The notes: a model not told the origin generated them from the sequence alone. A DNA stretch of 64,000 bases from [Ruminococcus] torques ATCC 27756 (GCF_000153925.1 NZ_DS264349.1:3334-67333); one strand, 5' to 3'. Counted from the first letter of the stretch, positions 25,120 through 34,631 are shown. Numbers and translations: made by a program.

Positions 25120-26301
25120 ATGTCAAATATCGAACTTTTAGAAAAAACTCTTCCGGCCGCACCGCTAAAACTCATTGCAATGGAAAGCTGCAGAGAACTC
25201 GGACAAAAAGTAAATGATTATATTGTTTCTTTTCGTGAAAATACAATCAACGAAGTATCCGAATCTTCTCTGTATGTAAACTACAAGTCAAACAACTATC
25301 TCGTAGACTGCTGCTGTCCCCGTTTTGGCACAGGAGAAGCAAAAGGACTTCTTAAAGAAACTATCCGGGGAACAGATCTTTTCATCATGACCGACGTTTG
25401 CAACCACAACCTTACTTACACTGTAAACGGACATCTAAACCACATGTCTCCTGATGATCATTTCCAGGACCTGAAACGAATCATCTCCGCTGCAACCGGC
25501 AAAGCAAAGCGTATTAACGTCATTATGCCTTTCCTGTACGAAAGCCGCCAGCACAAACGTACAAAACGCGAATCTCTTGACTGTGCGCTTGCTCTTGAAG
25601 AATTAAACGCAATGGGAGTTTCAAACATCGTCACTTTTGACGCCCACGATCCCCGCGTACAAAACGCGATCCCTCTAAGCGGATTTGACAGCTTCAATCC
25701 GCCGTACCAATTTATGAAAGCGCTGTTTCGCGCCGTTCCTGATCTTATCCCCGATAAAGATCACCTTATGATCATCAGCCCTGATGAGGGAGCGATGCAC
25801 CGCGCCGTTTATTTTTCCAATATTCTCGGTGTCGATATGGGAATGTTTTATAAACGCCGTGACTATTCTACAATCATCAATGGTAAGAATCCGATTGTGG
25901 CTCATGAATTTCTCGGCGATGACGTTGCCGGAAAAGATGTTATCATCGTAGATGATATGATCGCTTCCGGAGGAAGTATGCTTGATGTCGCAAAACAGTT
26001 AAAAGAAAGAAAAGCAGGCCGTGTATTTGTATGTACAACTTTTGGTTTATTCACCGAAGGATTTGAAAAATTTGACGAATACTATGAAAAGGGATATATC
26101 AATAAAGTTATTACGACAAACCTTACATATCTGCCTGCAGAATTATACAAAAAACCATATTTCGTAAAAGCAGATATGAGTAAGTTTCTCGCTTTGATCA
26201 TTGATTCTCTTAATCACGATATTACAATCGGTGCTGTAATGAATCCGACAGACAAAATTCATGCTCTGCTTGAAAAATATGCCCGCGGCGAACAGATTTG
26301 A
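25120..26301 (+). CDS. prs: Ribose-phosphate pyrophosphokinase, long form
   Basis: A 393-residue PRPP synthetase making PRPP from ribose 5-phosphate and ATP for purine, pyrimidine, histidine and tryptophan synthesis. The C-terminal PRPP loop VIIVDDMIASGGSML (about residues 284-298), the flexible loop FYKRRDYS and IISPDEGAMHRA are conserved. It is longer than the classic enzyme (about 315 residues) by an N-terminal extension (about 1-40) and a different C-terminus. It belongs to the long Clostridia subgroup. Transcribed alone, with an RBS ACAGGAG and strong terminator. Confidence 0.9.
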   Translation: MSNIELLEKTLPAAPLKLIAMESCRELGQKVNDYIVSFRENTINEVSESSLYVNYKSNNYLVDCCCPRFGTGEAKGLLKETIRGTDLFIMTDVCNHNLTYTVNGHLNHMSPDDHFQDLKRIISAATGKAKRINVIMPFLYESRQHKRTKRESLDCALALEELNAMGVSNIVTFDAHDPRVQNAIPLSGFDSFNPPYQFMKALFRAVPDLIPDKDHLMIISPDEGAMHRAVYFSNILGVDMGMFYKRRDYSTIINGKNPIVAHEFLGDDVAGKDVIIVDDMIASGGSMLDVAKQLKERKAGRVFVCTTFGLFTEGFEKFDEYYEKGYINKVITTNLTYLPAELYKKPYFVKADMSKFLALIIDSLNHDITIGAVMNPTDKIHALLEKYARGEQI

Positions 26302-26392
26302 TCGTGCATACAGTATAAAATATATTGTAACTAATTGATTTTAAAAGACCGGCGCTTGAATGTTTGTTTGCTATACAATGAAACTTAGAGCT

Positions 26393-26450
26393 ATAAAAAC
26401 GGTACAGTCAAAAGATTCTTTTATCTTGAGACTGTACCGTTTTTATAGTT
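26393..26450. terminator. Bidirectional terminator between prs and ilvA
   Basis: A perfect 19-bp stem: 26393-26411 (CTATAAAAACGGTACAGTC) and 26432-26450, with a 20-nt loop. A- and T-rich stem bases give a T-run on both strands, so it serves convergent prs and ilvA. Confidence 0.85.
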
Positions 26451-26480
26451 TCCAAATGTATCCCTCACCGCTTTGCAAAC

Positions 26481-27695
26481 TTAATACAGTTTAGCACCGA
26501 TCAATCTCGGACGGTATCCTTTTTTCTCTAATGCTTTTAGTATCTCCTGCTTGTGTTCTGTTCCAAATGCCTCCATCGTAATACGAAGCTCTACTGCCGC
26601 ATTTCTGTTTGTACTTACAAATTGGTTATGCTCCAGCTTAATTACATTTCCCTGAGCTTCTGCGATTGTCTGCGCCACCTGGACAAGTTCACCCGGTTTG
26701 TCAGGAAGAAGTACAGATACAGAAAAAATCCTGTCGCGTTGGATCAATCCATGCTGTACAATAGATGACATCGTAATTACGTCCATATTACCGCCGCTTA
26801 ATACACAGACTACCTTTTTCCCTTTGCAGTCAAGCTGCTTCAATGCCGCTACTGACAAAAGACCTGAATTTTCAACGATCATCTTATGATTCTCTACCAT
26901 GTCAAGAAATGCGCCGATCAATTCATCATCTTCTACAAGAAGAACGTCGTCTACATTTTCCTTAACAAAGGGCAGAATTTTATCTCCTACAGCTTTCACG
27001 GCCGTTCCGTCCGCGATCGTATTGGCGCTTTCAAGTTGTACGACTTCGCCTGCCGCAAGCGCCGCTTTCATACTTGCCGCCTCTGCCGGTTCTACTCCGA
27101 TTACTTTTATTTTCGGATTCAACATCTTAGCCAGCGTCGCAACGCCGGAAACAAGTCCGCCTCCTCCGATCGGAACAAGAATGTAATCAACAGTCGGAAG
27201 TTCCTGAACGATTTCCATTGCGATCGTTCCCTGGCCTGTTGCTACATCTATGTCATTAAACGGATGTACAAACGTATATCCCTCTTTTTCTGCCAGCTCA
27301 CACGCATAGGCATAAGCATCGTCATAGACATCTCCGTGCAGGATCACTTCCGCGCCGTAGCTCTTTGTACGGTTCACTTTTATAAGAGGTGTAACCGTAG
27401 GCATAACGATAACTGCTTTACAGCCAAATTTTTTTGCGGCAAAGGCAACGCCCTGAGCGTGATTTCCCGCCGATGCCGTGATCAGTCCTCTGCCTCGTTC
27501 TTCATCCGATAACGTACTGATTTTATAATAAGCTCCTCTGATCTTGTATGCTCCGGTATGCTGCATATTTTCCGGCTTTAAATAAACCTTTCCTCCGCTT
27601 TGCTCGCTTAAATAATCACTGTACACAAGCTTTGTAGAATTCGTCACTTTTTTTACAAGCTCGCTGGCTTCTTCAAATTTCTCCAATGTCATCAT
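26481..27695 (-). CDS. ilvA: Threonine ammonia-lyase
   Basis: A 404-residue PLP enzyme deaminating threonine to 2-oxobutanoate. PLP Lys lies in MQHTGAYKIRGAYYK (about residues 46-60), the phosphate loop is in PIGGGGLVSG, and SAGNHAQGVAFA is conserved. Residues about 325-404 form one ACT domain (VLLPDKPGELVQVAQT). This is the short, single-ACT form rather than the long biosynthetic IlvA; it may feed isoleucine synthesis or threonine fermentation. The ATGATG start overlaps the ftsY stop, so it is coupled to ftsY. Confidence 0.93.
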   Translation of the reverse strand: MMTLEKFEEASELVKKVTNSTKLVYSDYLSEQSGGKVYLKPENMQHTGAYKIRGAYYKISTLSDEERGRGLITASAGNHAQGVAFAAKKFGCKAVIVMPTVTPLIKVNRTKSYGAEVILHGDVYDDAYAYACELAEKEGYTFVHPFNDIDVATGQGTIAMEIVQELPTVDYILVPIGGGGLVSGVATLAKMLNPKIKVIGVEPAEAASMKAALAAGEVVQLESANTIADGTAVKAVGDKILPFVKENVDDVLLVEDDELIGAFLDMVENHKMIVENSGLLSVAALKQLDCKGKKVVCVLSGGNMDVITMSSIVQHGLIQRDRIFSVSVLLPDKPGELVQVAQTIAEAQGNVIKLEHNQFVSTNRNAAVELRITMEAFGTEHKQEILKALEKKGYRPRLIGAKLY

Positions 27696-28630
27696 TTTTC
27701 TTCATCCTCTCTGTAAAACAATGCGTTTACAAACTCATCTGCATCAAATTTCTGAAGATCGTCTATCGTCTCTCCGACTCCGATATATTTTACGGGAATT
27801 CCAAGTTCTGCCTGAATCGCAACTGCAATTCCACCTTTTGCCGTTCCGTCCATCTTTGTAAGAATAACACCTGTAATGTCTGCCACTTCATTAAACTCTT
27901 TTGCCTGTGCCAAAGCATTTTGTCCTGTTGTCGCATCTAATACGACAAGTGTCTCCCGAAAAGCTTCCGGATACTCTCTGTCGATCACACGGTTGATCTT
28001 CTTAAGTTCCTCCATCAGGTTCTTTTTATTGTGAAGTCTTCCTGCCGTATCACAGAGAAGCACATCTGCATGACGTGCTTTTGCCGCAGCTACCGCGTCA
28101 TAGATTACAGCTGCCGGATCTGCTCCTTCCTGCCCTCCGATCATATCTGCATCGGCACGGTTCGCCCATTCTCGAAGCTGTTCTCCCGCCGCAGCACGAA
28201 AAGTATCGGCTGCCGCCAAAACAACCTTTTTCCCCTGACTTTTCAACTTTCCCGCCAGTTTTCCGATCGTAGTTGTTTTCCCGACTCCGTTTACTCCGAT
28301 CACAAACACGACAGATGTTCTGTTTTCAAACTCATATGCCGTCTCTCCTACATCCATTTGTTCCCGGATACTGTCAATCAATAATTGTCTGCACTCAATC
28401 GGTTCTTTGATATGTCTTTCTTTTACTTTTGCCCGGAGGTCTTCTAATATTTCCATTGTAGAGTGTACTCCGAGATCGCCCATGATCAACGTCTCTTCCA
28501 GCTCCTCATAAAACTCCTCGTCTATTTTTGAAAAGCCATGAAAAATACTGTCCATCCCGGATACAATATTATCTCTTGTCTTTGCAAGACCTGATACAAG
28601 ACGCCTGAAAAATCCTTTTTTTTCTTCCAT
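27692..28630 (-). CDS. ftsY: Signal recognition particle receptor FtsY
   Basis: A 312-residue SRP GTPase that docks the SRP-ribosome complex on the membrane. The N domain is followed by the G domain with GVNGVGKTTTIGKLAGKL (about residues 113-130), DTAGRLHNK, TKMDGTAKGG and the C-terminal GVGETIDDLQKF. It has a short N-terminal region, as is usual in Gram-positives. It lies 40 bp after smc in the conserved rnc-smc-ftsY order. Confidence 0.96.
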   Translation of the reverse strand: MEEKKGFFRRLVSGLAKTRDNIVSGMDSIFHGFSKIDEEFYEELEETLIMGDLGVHSTMEILEDLRAKVKERHIKEPIECRQLLIDSIREQMDVGETAYEFENRTSVVFVIGVNGVGKTTTIGKLAGKLKSQGKKVVLAAADTFRAAAGEQLREWANRADADMIGGQEGADPAAVIYDAVAAAKARHADVLLCDTAGRLHNKKNLMEELKKINRVIDREYPEAFRETLVVLDATTGQNALAQAKEFNEVADITGVILTKMDGTAKGGIAVAIQAELGIPVKYIGVGETIDDLQKFDADEFVNALFYREDEEK

Positions 28631-28670
28631 TTATCTAATTAATTCCTTTCTCTGATTCCTTTATCAATTC

Positions 28671-31600
28671 TCAGCGATCCAATTTATCTTCCAAAAGATC
28701 GACTGAAACAAGCGTTGAAACGCCTTTTTCCTGCATCGTGATTCCATACAGTCTATCTGCTGCCGTCATCGTTCCTCTACGATGCGTAATTACGATAAAC
28801 TGCGTATTTTTCGTCAGTTTATGCAGATATTGTGCAAAGCGGGTCACGTTATTATCATCCAGCGCCGCTTCAATCTCATCAAGAAGACAAAACGGCGACG
28901 GTTTTAAATTCTGGATCGCAAATAATAAAGAAATTGCCGTCAACGCTTTTTCGCCGCCGGAAAGCTGCATCATATTTTGAAGTTTTTTCCCTGGCGGCTG
29001 GGCAATGATACGGATTCCCGCCTCCAAAATATCCTCATCTTCCATCAACTCCAATGTTCCTTTTCCGCCTCCGAACAACTGTCGGAACACTGTGTTGAAC
29101 TCTTCTTTTATTTTTAAAAACTGCTCGGCAAACTGTTTTCTCATTGCAGCATCTAATTCATCAATGATCTGCATCAGCGTCTGCTCCGCCTCGACAAGGT
29201 CGTCATGCTGATTTTTCAAAAATGCATATCTTTCGGAAATATTTTTAAAATCTTCAATCGCATTGACATTGACTGTGCCGAGTTTTCGGATCTCATTTTT
29301 CAACTCTTGTATCTGACGCTTCATATACGCAAGATCCGTCAGATTTTCGTCACGAAGCTTCATCGCATGATTGTATGTGATCTCATATTCTTCCCACATA
29401 TAATTCATCTGCTTTTCAGACGCCGCCTCGTAAGATTGTTTTTGACTGTCCAGGCGGAAACATTCTTTATCGAGAGCCGAAATATGTTTTGACAAGTCTT
29501 CCCGCATTTGCAGAAACTGTTTATGCTTCCTGTTTAATGCATCTCTTCCCTCTGTCTGTTCTTTTATTTCTTTTTCAATTTCATCAAACAATTCTCTTGA
29601 ATTATCAATCGTTCCCCGAAGCTCTTTTATCTTGTCTTCCTTTTCCTTAATCTCATCTGACGCATAATCTTTATTTTTATCCAATTCTTCCAGTTCTGCC
29701 TGAAACTTGACGATCTCTTCTTCAATACGTGAAATATTTTCCGATACGAAAAGATTCTGCTGTTCCATTCCTGCCAAAGATAAATGTGATTCTTCTGAGA
29801 TCTTAAGCTGTTCACTCTCCGTATCTCTTTCTTTTTCAAGCAGAGCATGAAGTTCTTCGATCCGAAGATTGAGTTCTTTTTCTAAATTTTCAGATACCTC
29901 AAGTTCCATCCTGATCGACTCTTCGTTCTCTATTATCTCTCCTAACTCTCTTTCAAGCTTTCCTTGTTCTGCGACATAACCTGCACAGCTTTGTTTTGCC
30001 TCCTCCATACGCGTCTTCGTCTGCTCGGCATTCATCTTCGCTGTATTTTCGATGACCGATGCCTTTCTGAGTTCCTGACGGATATCATCTACCATATTGT
30101 AGCATCCCGCGCGTTCAGATTTAATCCTGCTTACATCTGCCTCGGCGGCATCCATATCTTTTTTCAGCATGGCTACCGTCTTTTCAAATTCTTCGATCTC
30201 TCGTCTTCTGCTCAGCAGGTTGCTGGAATTTTTAAATGCGCCTCCCGTCATCGATCCTCCCGGATTGATCAATTCTCCTTCCAAAGTAACAAGTCTAATC
30301 GACTGCTTATATTTTCTTGCAATGAGAATTCCGTCATCGATCGTTCTAACGACAAGGGTTCTTCCTAACAACTGCTCTGCCAGTCCGGTAAAACGCGCCT
30401 CTACATAAACAAGCTTATCTGCCGTACCGATCACTCCCGGTTCTTTAAGCGCTTCTTCATTGCGAATTCCGCCTCCGCCTCTCATACTTGTAAGCGGCAA
30501 AAATGTTGCCCGGCCGAACTTATTCGTCTTTAAAAAAGAAATCATTTTCTTGGCTGTATCTTCATTATCCGTAACAATATTTTGAATACTTCCGCCCAAA
30601 GCAGTCTCAATCGCAATCTCATATTCTTTATCGACTTTGATAATATCTGCAACAACGCCGATCAATCCCGGATTTTTATCCTTATTTGCCATCACTTTAC
30701 GGATACTGTTTCCATATCCATCATAACGCTCCGTAATATTTTTCAGTGATTCCAGCCTGGATGCCTCTCTGTGATATGCTGTTCGTCCGACATTCAATTT
30801 TTCCTGTCTGACATTTAACTCTTCTTGAAGTTTTTGTATCTTCTGTTCATTTTCGGTAATCTGCATATTATAGAGCCGAATCTTATCTTGAATCTCAGAC
30901 AACCGCTCTTCATGTTCATGCAGCTGCTCTTCCTGCTCTTTCGCCTTTGCCGACACTTCTAAAATATTTCTTGCAAGCACGGATTTTCTTGTTGATATTT
31001 GATCTCTCGTTGTATCAAAATGTTGGATTTTTGCTTTCGTAGAAGCTCTGTTTCCAAGAAGATCCATAATTTCCTGTTTCCGCTGTTCGATCTCTTCTGT
31101 ATGCTCCGCAATCTGTGTCTGCACATCGATCAGTCGTTTTTTTACAACCGTATCTGCCTGCGACGCTTCACGCAGCTTTTCCGAAAGATTTTTCTTTTCT
31201 TCTTCAAAAGACGCTTTCTGCTCTTTTCTCATATTGATTTCCGATTGGACGGTATTCAACCGGTTATCATAATGCTCATCATTCATACGAGCCGTATTGA
31301 TCTGTTCTCTCAATACATTGATCTGACCTTCCAGTTGCTGCTTCAGTAAATTTGTTTCATTCAAACGATTTTTTGCAGTTTCGATTGCAAGGTCGATCTC
31401 TTCTACTTCCTCTTCAATCGCCTCATACTCCGTTTTCATCTTATCATAACTGATATTTGACTCTTCTAATTCTAATGATGCGATCTCCAGTTTCTTTTGT
31501 GTTTCTTTTAAACAGTCACGGATCCTCTCTTCTTCCAAAAGGAACATATTAATATCATATGTCTTTAACTCTTCCTTTTTCTTTAAATACTCTTTCGCTG

Positions 31601-32231
31601 TTTCCGACTGTTTTTCCAAAGGTCCCAACTGCTTTTCCAGTTCCTGTAAAATATCGTTTACGCGGGTTAAGTTCATACGTTCTTCTTCAAGTTTCTTTAC
31701 CGATAGGTTTTTTCTCCGCTTAAACTTTACGATTCCGGCAGCCTCGTCGAACAATTCTCTTCTTTCTTCCGGCTTCCCGCTTAATATTTTATCGATCTGT
31801 CCCTGACCTATAATCGAATATCCTTCTTTACCGATACCTGTGTCATAAAACATTTCATTAATATCTTTCAGCCGACAGGACGCTCCGTTGATCAGATATT
31901 CACTTTCTCCTGAACGGTACAGCTTTCTCGTCACAGTAACTTCTTCATAATCAACAGGCAATTTGTGATCCGCATTATCCAATGTGATCGCTACAGAGGC
32001 ATAACTTAACGGTTTCCTGTTCTCTGTTCCCGAAAAGATTACGTCCTGCATCGTACCGCCGCGGAGCTGTTTTACCCGTTGCTCTCCCAGTACCCAGCGA
32101 ACTGCATCCGCAACATTGCTCTTTCCGCTTCCATTTGGTCCGACAATACCTGTAATTCCGTTATGAAAGTCAAATTTAATCTTATTTGCAAAGGACTTAA
32201 ACCCCTGCACTTCTATACTTTTTAAATACAT
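28671..32231 (-). CDS. smc: Chromosome segregation protein SMC
   Basis: A 1186-residue SMC ATPase. N-terminal Walker A GPNGSGKSNVADAVRWVLGE (residues 32-51), a first coiled coil (about 170-500), the hinge (about 515-680, with SMRGGGGIRNEEA and GGSMTGGAF), a second coiled coil, and the C-terminal head with LSGGEKALTAISLLFAIQ and the Walker B CLLDEIEAALDD. Length and layout are normal. It forms condensin with ScpA/ScpB, which are not in this window. It lies between rnc (12 bp) and ftsY. Confidence 0.97.
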   Translation of the reverse strand: MYLKSIEVQGFKSFANKIKFDFHNGITGIVGPNGSGKSNVADAVRWVLGEQRVKQLRGGTMQDVIFSGTENRKPLSYASVAITLDNADHKLPVDYEEVTVTRKLYRSGESEYLINGASCRLKDINEMFYDTGIGKEGYSIIGQGQIDKILSGKPEERRELFDEAAGIVKFKRRKNLSVKKLEEERMNLTRVNDILQELEKQLGPLEKQSETAKEYLKKKEELKTYDINMFLLEEERIRDCLKETQKKLEIASLELEESNISYDKMKTEYEAIEEEVEEIDLAIETAKNRLNETNLLKQQLEGQINVLREQINTARMNDEHYDNRLNTVQSEINMRKEQKASFEEEKKNLSEKLREASQADTVVKKRLIDVQTQIAEHTEEIEQRKQEIMDLLGNRASTKAKIQHFDTTRDQISTRKSVLARNILEVSAKAKEQEEQLHEHEERLSEIQDKIRLYNMQITENEQKIQKLQEELNVRQEKLNVGRTAYHREASRLESLKNITERYDGYGNSIRKVMANKDKNPGLIGVVADIIKVDKEYEIAIETALGGSIQNIVTDNEDTAKKMISFLKTNKFGRATFLPLTSMRGGGGIRNEEALKEPGVIGTADKLVYVEARFTGLAEQLLGRTLVVRTIDDGILIARKYKQSIRLVTLEGELINPGGSMTGGAFKNSSNLLSRRREIEEFEKTVAMLKKDMDAAEADVSRIKSERAGCYNMVDDIRQELRKASVIENTAKMNAEQTKTRMEEAKQSCAGYVAEQGKLERELGEIIENEESIRMELEVSENLEKELNLRIEELHALLEKERDTESEQLKISEESHLSLAGMEQQNLFVSENISRIEEEIVKFQAELEELDKNKDYASDEIKEKEDKIKELRGTIDNSRELFDEIEKEIKEQTEGRDALNRKHKQFLQMREDLSKHISALDKECFRLDSQKQSYEAASEKQMNYMWEEYEITYNHAMKLRDENLTDLAYMKRQIQELKNEIRKLGTVNVNAIEDFKNISERYAFLKNQHDDLVEAEQTLMQIIDELDAAMRKQFAEQFLKIKEEFNTVFRQLFGGGKGTLELMEDEDILEAGIRIIAQPPGKKLQNMMQLSGGEKALTAISLLFAIQNLKPSPFCLLDEIEAALDDNNVTRFAQYLHKLTKNTQFIVITHRRGTMTAADRLYGITMQEKGVSTLVSVDLLEDKLDR

Positions 32232-32243
32232 AGAACACCTGCT

Positions 32244-32930
32244 TTATCTTTTTTTCAGCACATGAATCGCCTCATAGGCAGCCTGCTGTTCCGCCGCTTT
32301 TTTAGTCCTTCCTTTGCCTTTACCGTACGACCTGCCCCGGATCGTCAGTTCCACAGAAAATGATTTGTTATGATCAGGTCCTTCCTCGCCTATCAGATGA
32401 TATTCTATCTCTCCTAGTTTTTCAGCCTGAACAATCTCTTGAAGGATAGTTTTACTATCATAAAAGAGTTTCTTATCTTCCTGATCCGTCAAAACAAAAC
32501 GATGTATAAACTCTTTTGCATTAGTAAAACCACCATCCAGATATATTGCTCCGATCAAAGCTTCCAGTGCATCTGAAGTCACAGAATCACGAAAACGCCC
32601 TCCTGTTACCTCTTCCCCTTTTCCGAGAAGAAGATAGCTTCCAAGATCGATGTCTCTCGCGCACATAGCCAATGACTGCTCACACACCATGCTTGCCCTT
32701 GTTTTTGTCAGCTCTCCTTCCGGAACTTTCGGAGACTGCCGAAACAAAAACTCACTGGAAATCAGTTCTAAGACCGCATCTCCCAAAAACTCTAAACGTT
32801 CATTGCATCTGTATTTTTCCATCCGATGCTCATTCGTATAGGAACTGTGCATCATTGCCTGTTCAAGAAAAGAAAAATTTCTGAATCGATAACCTATCTT
32901 CTGTTCTAACTCTTTTAATTTCTTATGCAT
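32244..32930 (-). CDS. rnc: Ribonuclease III
   Basis: A 228-residue double-strand-specific endoribonuclease for rRNA and mRNA processing. The RNase III signature NERLEFLGDAVLELISSE (about residues 43-60) is exact, and the second catalytic block SDALEALIGAIYLDGG is present. The dsRNA-binding domain occupies about 155-228 (GKGKGRTKKAAEQQAA). It starts after an AAGAGTAG RBS and heads the rnc-smc-ftsY-ilvA run. Confidence 0.96.
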   Translation of the reverse strand: MHKKLKELEQKIGYRFRNFSFLEQAMMHSSYTNEHRMEKYRCNERLEFLGDAVLELISSEFLFRQSPKVPEGELTKTRASMVCEQSLAMCARDIDLGSYLLLGKGEEVTGGRFRDSVTSDALEALIGAIYLDGGFTNAKEFIHRFVLTDQEDKKLFYDSKTILQEIVQAEKLGEIEYHLIGEEGPDHNKSFSVELTIRGRSYGKGKGRTKKAAEQQAAYEAIHVLKKR

Positions 32931-32978
32931 TTTCTACTCTTTCCCGGTGTCTTGCACCGTCCTTTATTTCTTTTCCAT

Positions 32979-33017
32979 GTAAAACGAAAAAGCCCACAGG
33001 GGCTTTTTCATTTTACA
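32979..33017 (-). terminator. Terminator after acpP
   Basis: TGTAAAA-CG-AAAAAGCCC ... GGGCTTTTT-CA-TTTTACA forms a long stem around ACAG. On the minus strand it ends in GGGCTTTTTCGTTTTA. It closes plsX-acpP. Confidence 0.85.
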
Positions 33018-33022
33018 CCAAA

Positions 33023-33253
33023 TTATTCCACTGCTTTTTTGATCTGATCAACAGCATCCTGAACTGTTGTTATTTTCTCCGCTTCTTCATTATCGATCTC
33101 AATGTCAAACTCTTCTTCGATTCCCATGATGATCTGGAATACATCAAGAGAATCTGCTCCGAGATCATCTACAAATGTACTGTCCGGTCTAATCTCTTCC
33201 TCACTTAAATTAAGAACTTCCGCGATAATTTTTTGAAGCTTTTCAAATTCCAT
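33023..33253 (-). CDS. acpP: Acyl carrier protein
   Basis: A 76-residue acidic carrier. The phosphopantetheine Ser is in [13 protein letters not shown] (Ser37 region). RBS AAGGAG. It follows plsX by 23 bp; PlsX uses acyl-ACP, so both belong to lipid synthesis. Length and sequence are standard. Confidence 0.96.
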   Translation of the reverse strand: MEFEKLQKIIAEVLNLSEEEIRPDSTFVDDLGADSLDVFQIIMGIEEEFDIEIDNEEAEKITTVQDAVDQIKKAVE

Positions 33254-33276
33254 AATATCTTCTCCTTACCTGATCT

Positions 33277-34296
33277 TTAAATATTTTCCTGATTTTTTTG
33301 AATAACTGACGTTATCTTTTCGTTGATCTTCTGCTCTTTAAATGTCACACATTGAATAATCGAATTACATACTTCTTTTGATGTCGAGCTTCCATGTGTT
33401 TTGACAACAAGACCTTTCAATCCGAGCAGCGGTGCTCCGCCATGTTCGCTTGTGTCGAAATCTTTCAACGTATCTTTCAAGGCCGGTTTCACCAAAAGAC
33501 CGCCTATTTTGCTCTTCAGATTTGCCATCATACCACTTTTGATCTTCTTGACAAGCGCCCCTGCAACGCCTTCATAAAGCTTAAGGATCACGTTGCCGAC
33601 AAAAGCTTCACATACGATGACATCTACATCGCCATAGGGGATCTCTCTCGCTTCCACGCTTCCGATAAAATTGATATCAGGACACTCTTTCAGAAGCGGA
33701 AACGTCTCTTTCACAAGGGCATTCCCTTTCTCTTCTTCCGCGCCGATATTCACAATGCCAACCGTAGGATTCTTCTTACCTACAACGCTCTCCATATAGA
33801 TAGATCCCATCTTTGCAAACTGGACAAGATGAGACGGTCGGGCATCTACATTCGCTCCGCAGTCGATCAAAAGGGAAACTCCTTTCAGCGTCGGAATCAG
33901 CGGCGCAAGCGGCGGACGCTCTACCCCTTTAATCTTGCCGACAAGAAGCTGTCCTCCAACGAGAACCGCGCCTGAATTTCCTGCCGAAACAAAAGCGTCT
34001 GCCTCACCGTTTCTGACAAGTTTCATTGCCGTCACAAGAGAGGAATCTTTCTTGCTGCGGATTGCTTTTACCGGCGGCTCTGCAGTTTCGATCACTTCAG
34101 TCGCATTCACAATATGAATCTTTTCATCCGGATATGTATACTTTGCAAGTTCTTCCTTCAATATCTCTTCTTTTCCTGTGAGCAGAACCTGAATATCGTT
34201 CCGCTTTTGTACTGCTTCTACAGCGCCTTTTACCATCTCCACCGGCGCATTATCGCCGCCCATTGCATCAAGCGCTACTCTTGTCATGTCAGACAT
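33277..34296 (-). CDS. plsX: Phosphate acyltransferase PlsX
   Basis: A 339-residue enzyme that makes acyl phosphate from acyl-ACP, the substrate of PlsY. The start block ALDAMGGDNAP and the core VSAGNSGA, DCGANVDARPSHL and NIGAEEEKGN are conserved. The start is set at MSDMTRVALDAMGG because AGGAGG lies 7 nt upstream; longer starts read into the promoter. It has its own promoter (34325-34353) and is followed by acpP. Confidence 0.96.
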   Translation of the reverse strand: MSDMTRVALDAMGGDNAPVEMVKGAVEAVQKRNDIQVLLTGKEEILKEELAKYTYPDEKIHIVNATEVIETAEPPVKAIRSKKDSSLVTAMKLVRNGEADAFVSAGNSGAVLVGGQLLVGKIKGVERPPLAPLIPTLKGVSLLIDCGANVDARPSHLVQFAKMGSIYMESVVGKKNPTVGIVNIGAEEEKGNALVKETFPLLKECPDINFIGSVEAREIPYGDVDVIVCEAFVGNVILKLYEGVAGALVKKIKSGMMANLKSKIGGLLVKPALKDTLKDFDTSEHGGAPLLGLKGLVVKTHGSSTSKEVCNSIIQCVTFKEQKINEKITSVIQKNQENI

Positions 34297-34324
34297 CTTC
34301 ATTCCTCCTAACGCTACTGAAATC

Positions 34325-34353
34325 ATTCTAATTGATATTATTGTAAAAATCAA
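34325..34353 (-). promoter_or_regulatory. Promoter of plsX-acpP
   Basis: On the minus strand TTGATT (34353-34348) and TAGAAT (34330-34325) with a 17-bp spacer, 28 bp before the plsX start. Confidence 0.65.
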
Positions 34354-34360
34354 CTAAAAA

Positions 34361-34375
34361 ATGTCCGTCGGACAT
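34361..34375. promoter_or_regulatory. Palindrome upstream of the plsX promoter
   Basis: ATGTCCG-T-CGGACAT, a 7+1+7 perfect palindrome located 7 bp upstream of the -35 of plsX and flanked by A- and T-runs. It may be an operator or a small bidirectional terminator; the 1-nt centre makes a DNA-binding site as likely as an RNA hairpin. Confidence 0.45.
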
Positions 34376-34397
34376 CTTTTTATCATACGCATAGCAA

Positions 34398-34431
34398 TAA
34401 AAAAAGGACGTAAAATCATATTTTACGTCCT
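34398..34431 (-). terminator. Terminator after rpmF
   Basis: On the minus strand AGGACGTAAAAT/ATTTTACGTCCT (12-bp stem, 3-nt loop) followed by TTTTTTTATTG. It separates yceD-rpmF from plsX-acpP. Confidence 0.9.
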
Positions 34432-34448
34432 CTTCATTCAATTCACGA

Positions 34449-34628
34449 TTAGTCAACGGAAATAATCTCACGTTTATTATATGCGCCACAAGCTTTGCAT
34501 ACACGGTGAGGCATCATGAGTTCGCCGCACTTGCTGCATTTTACAAGGTTCGGAGCGCTCATCTTCCAGTTAGCTCTTCTTTTATCTCTTCTTGCTTTAG
34601 AAGATTTATTCTTTGGGCAGATTGACAT
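34449..34628 (-). CDS. rpmF: 50S ribosomal protein L32
   Basis: A 59-residue L32. It begins MSICPKNKSSKARRDKRRAN, and the C-terminal zinc ribbon has CSKCGE and CKACGAYN. RBS AAGGAGGTG lies 6 nt before the ATG. It follows yceD by 3 bp, the usual Firmicutes pair, and ends at a strong terminator. Confidence 0.96.
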   Translation of the reverse strand: MSICPKNKSSKARRDKRRANWKMSAPNLVKCSKCGELMMPHRVCKACGAYNKREIISVD

Positions 34629-34631
34629 AGG

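Noticed and set aside
28671-32231. Other SMC-family proteins (MukB, Rad50, SbcC) as identity of the large coiled-coil gene
   Set aside because: The hinge, C-terminal LSGGEK signature and place between rnc and ftsY fit bacterial SMC.
34361-34375. FapR operator
   Set aside because: The palindrome does not match the known FapR box.
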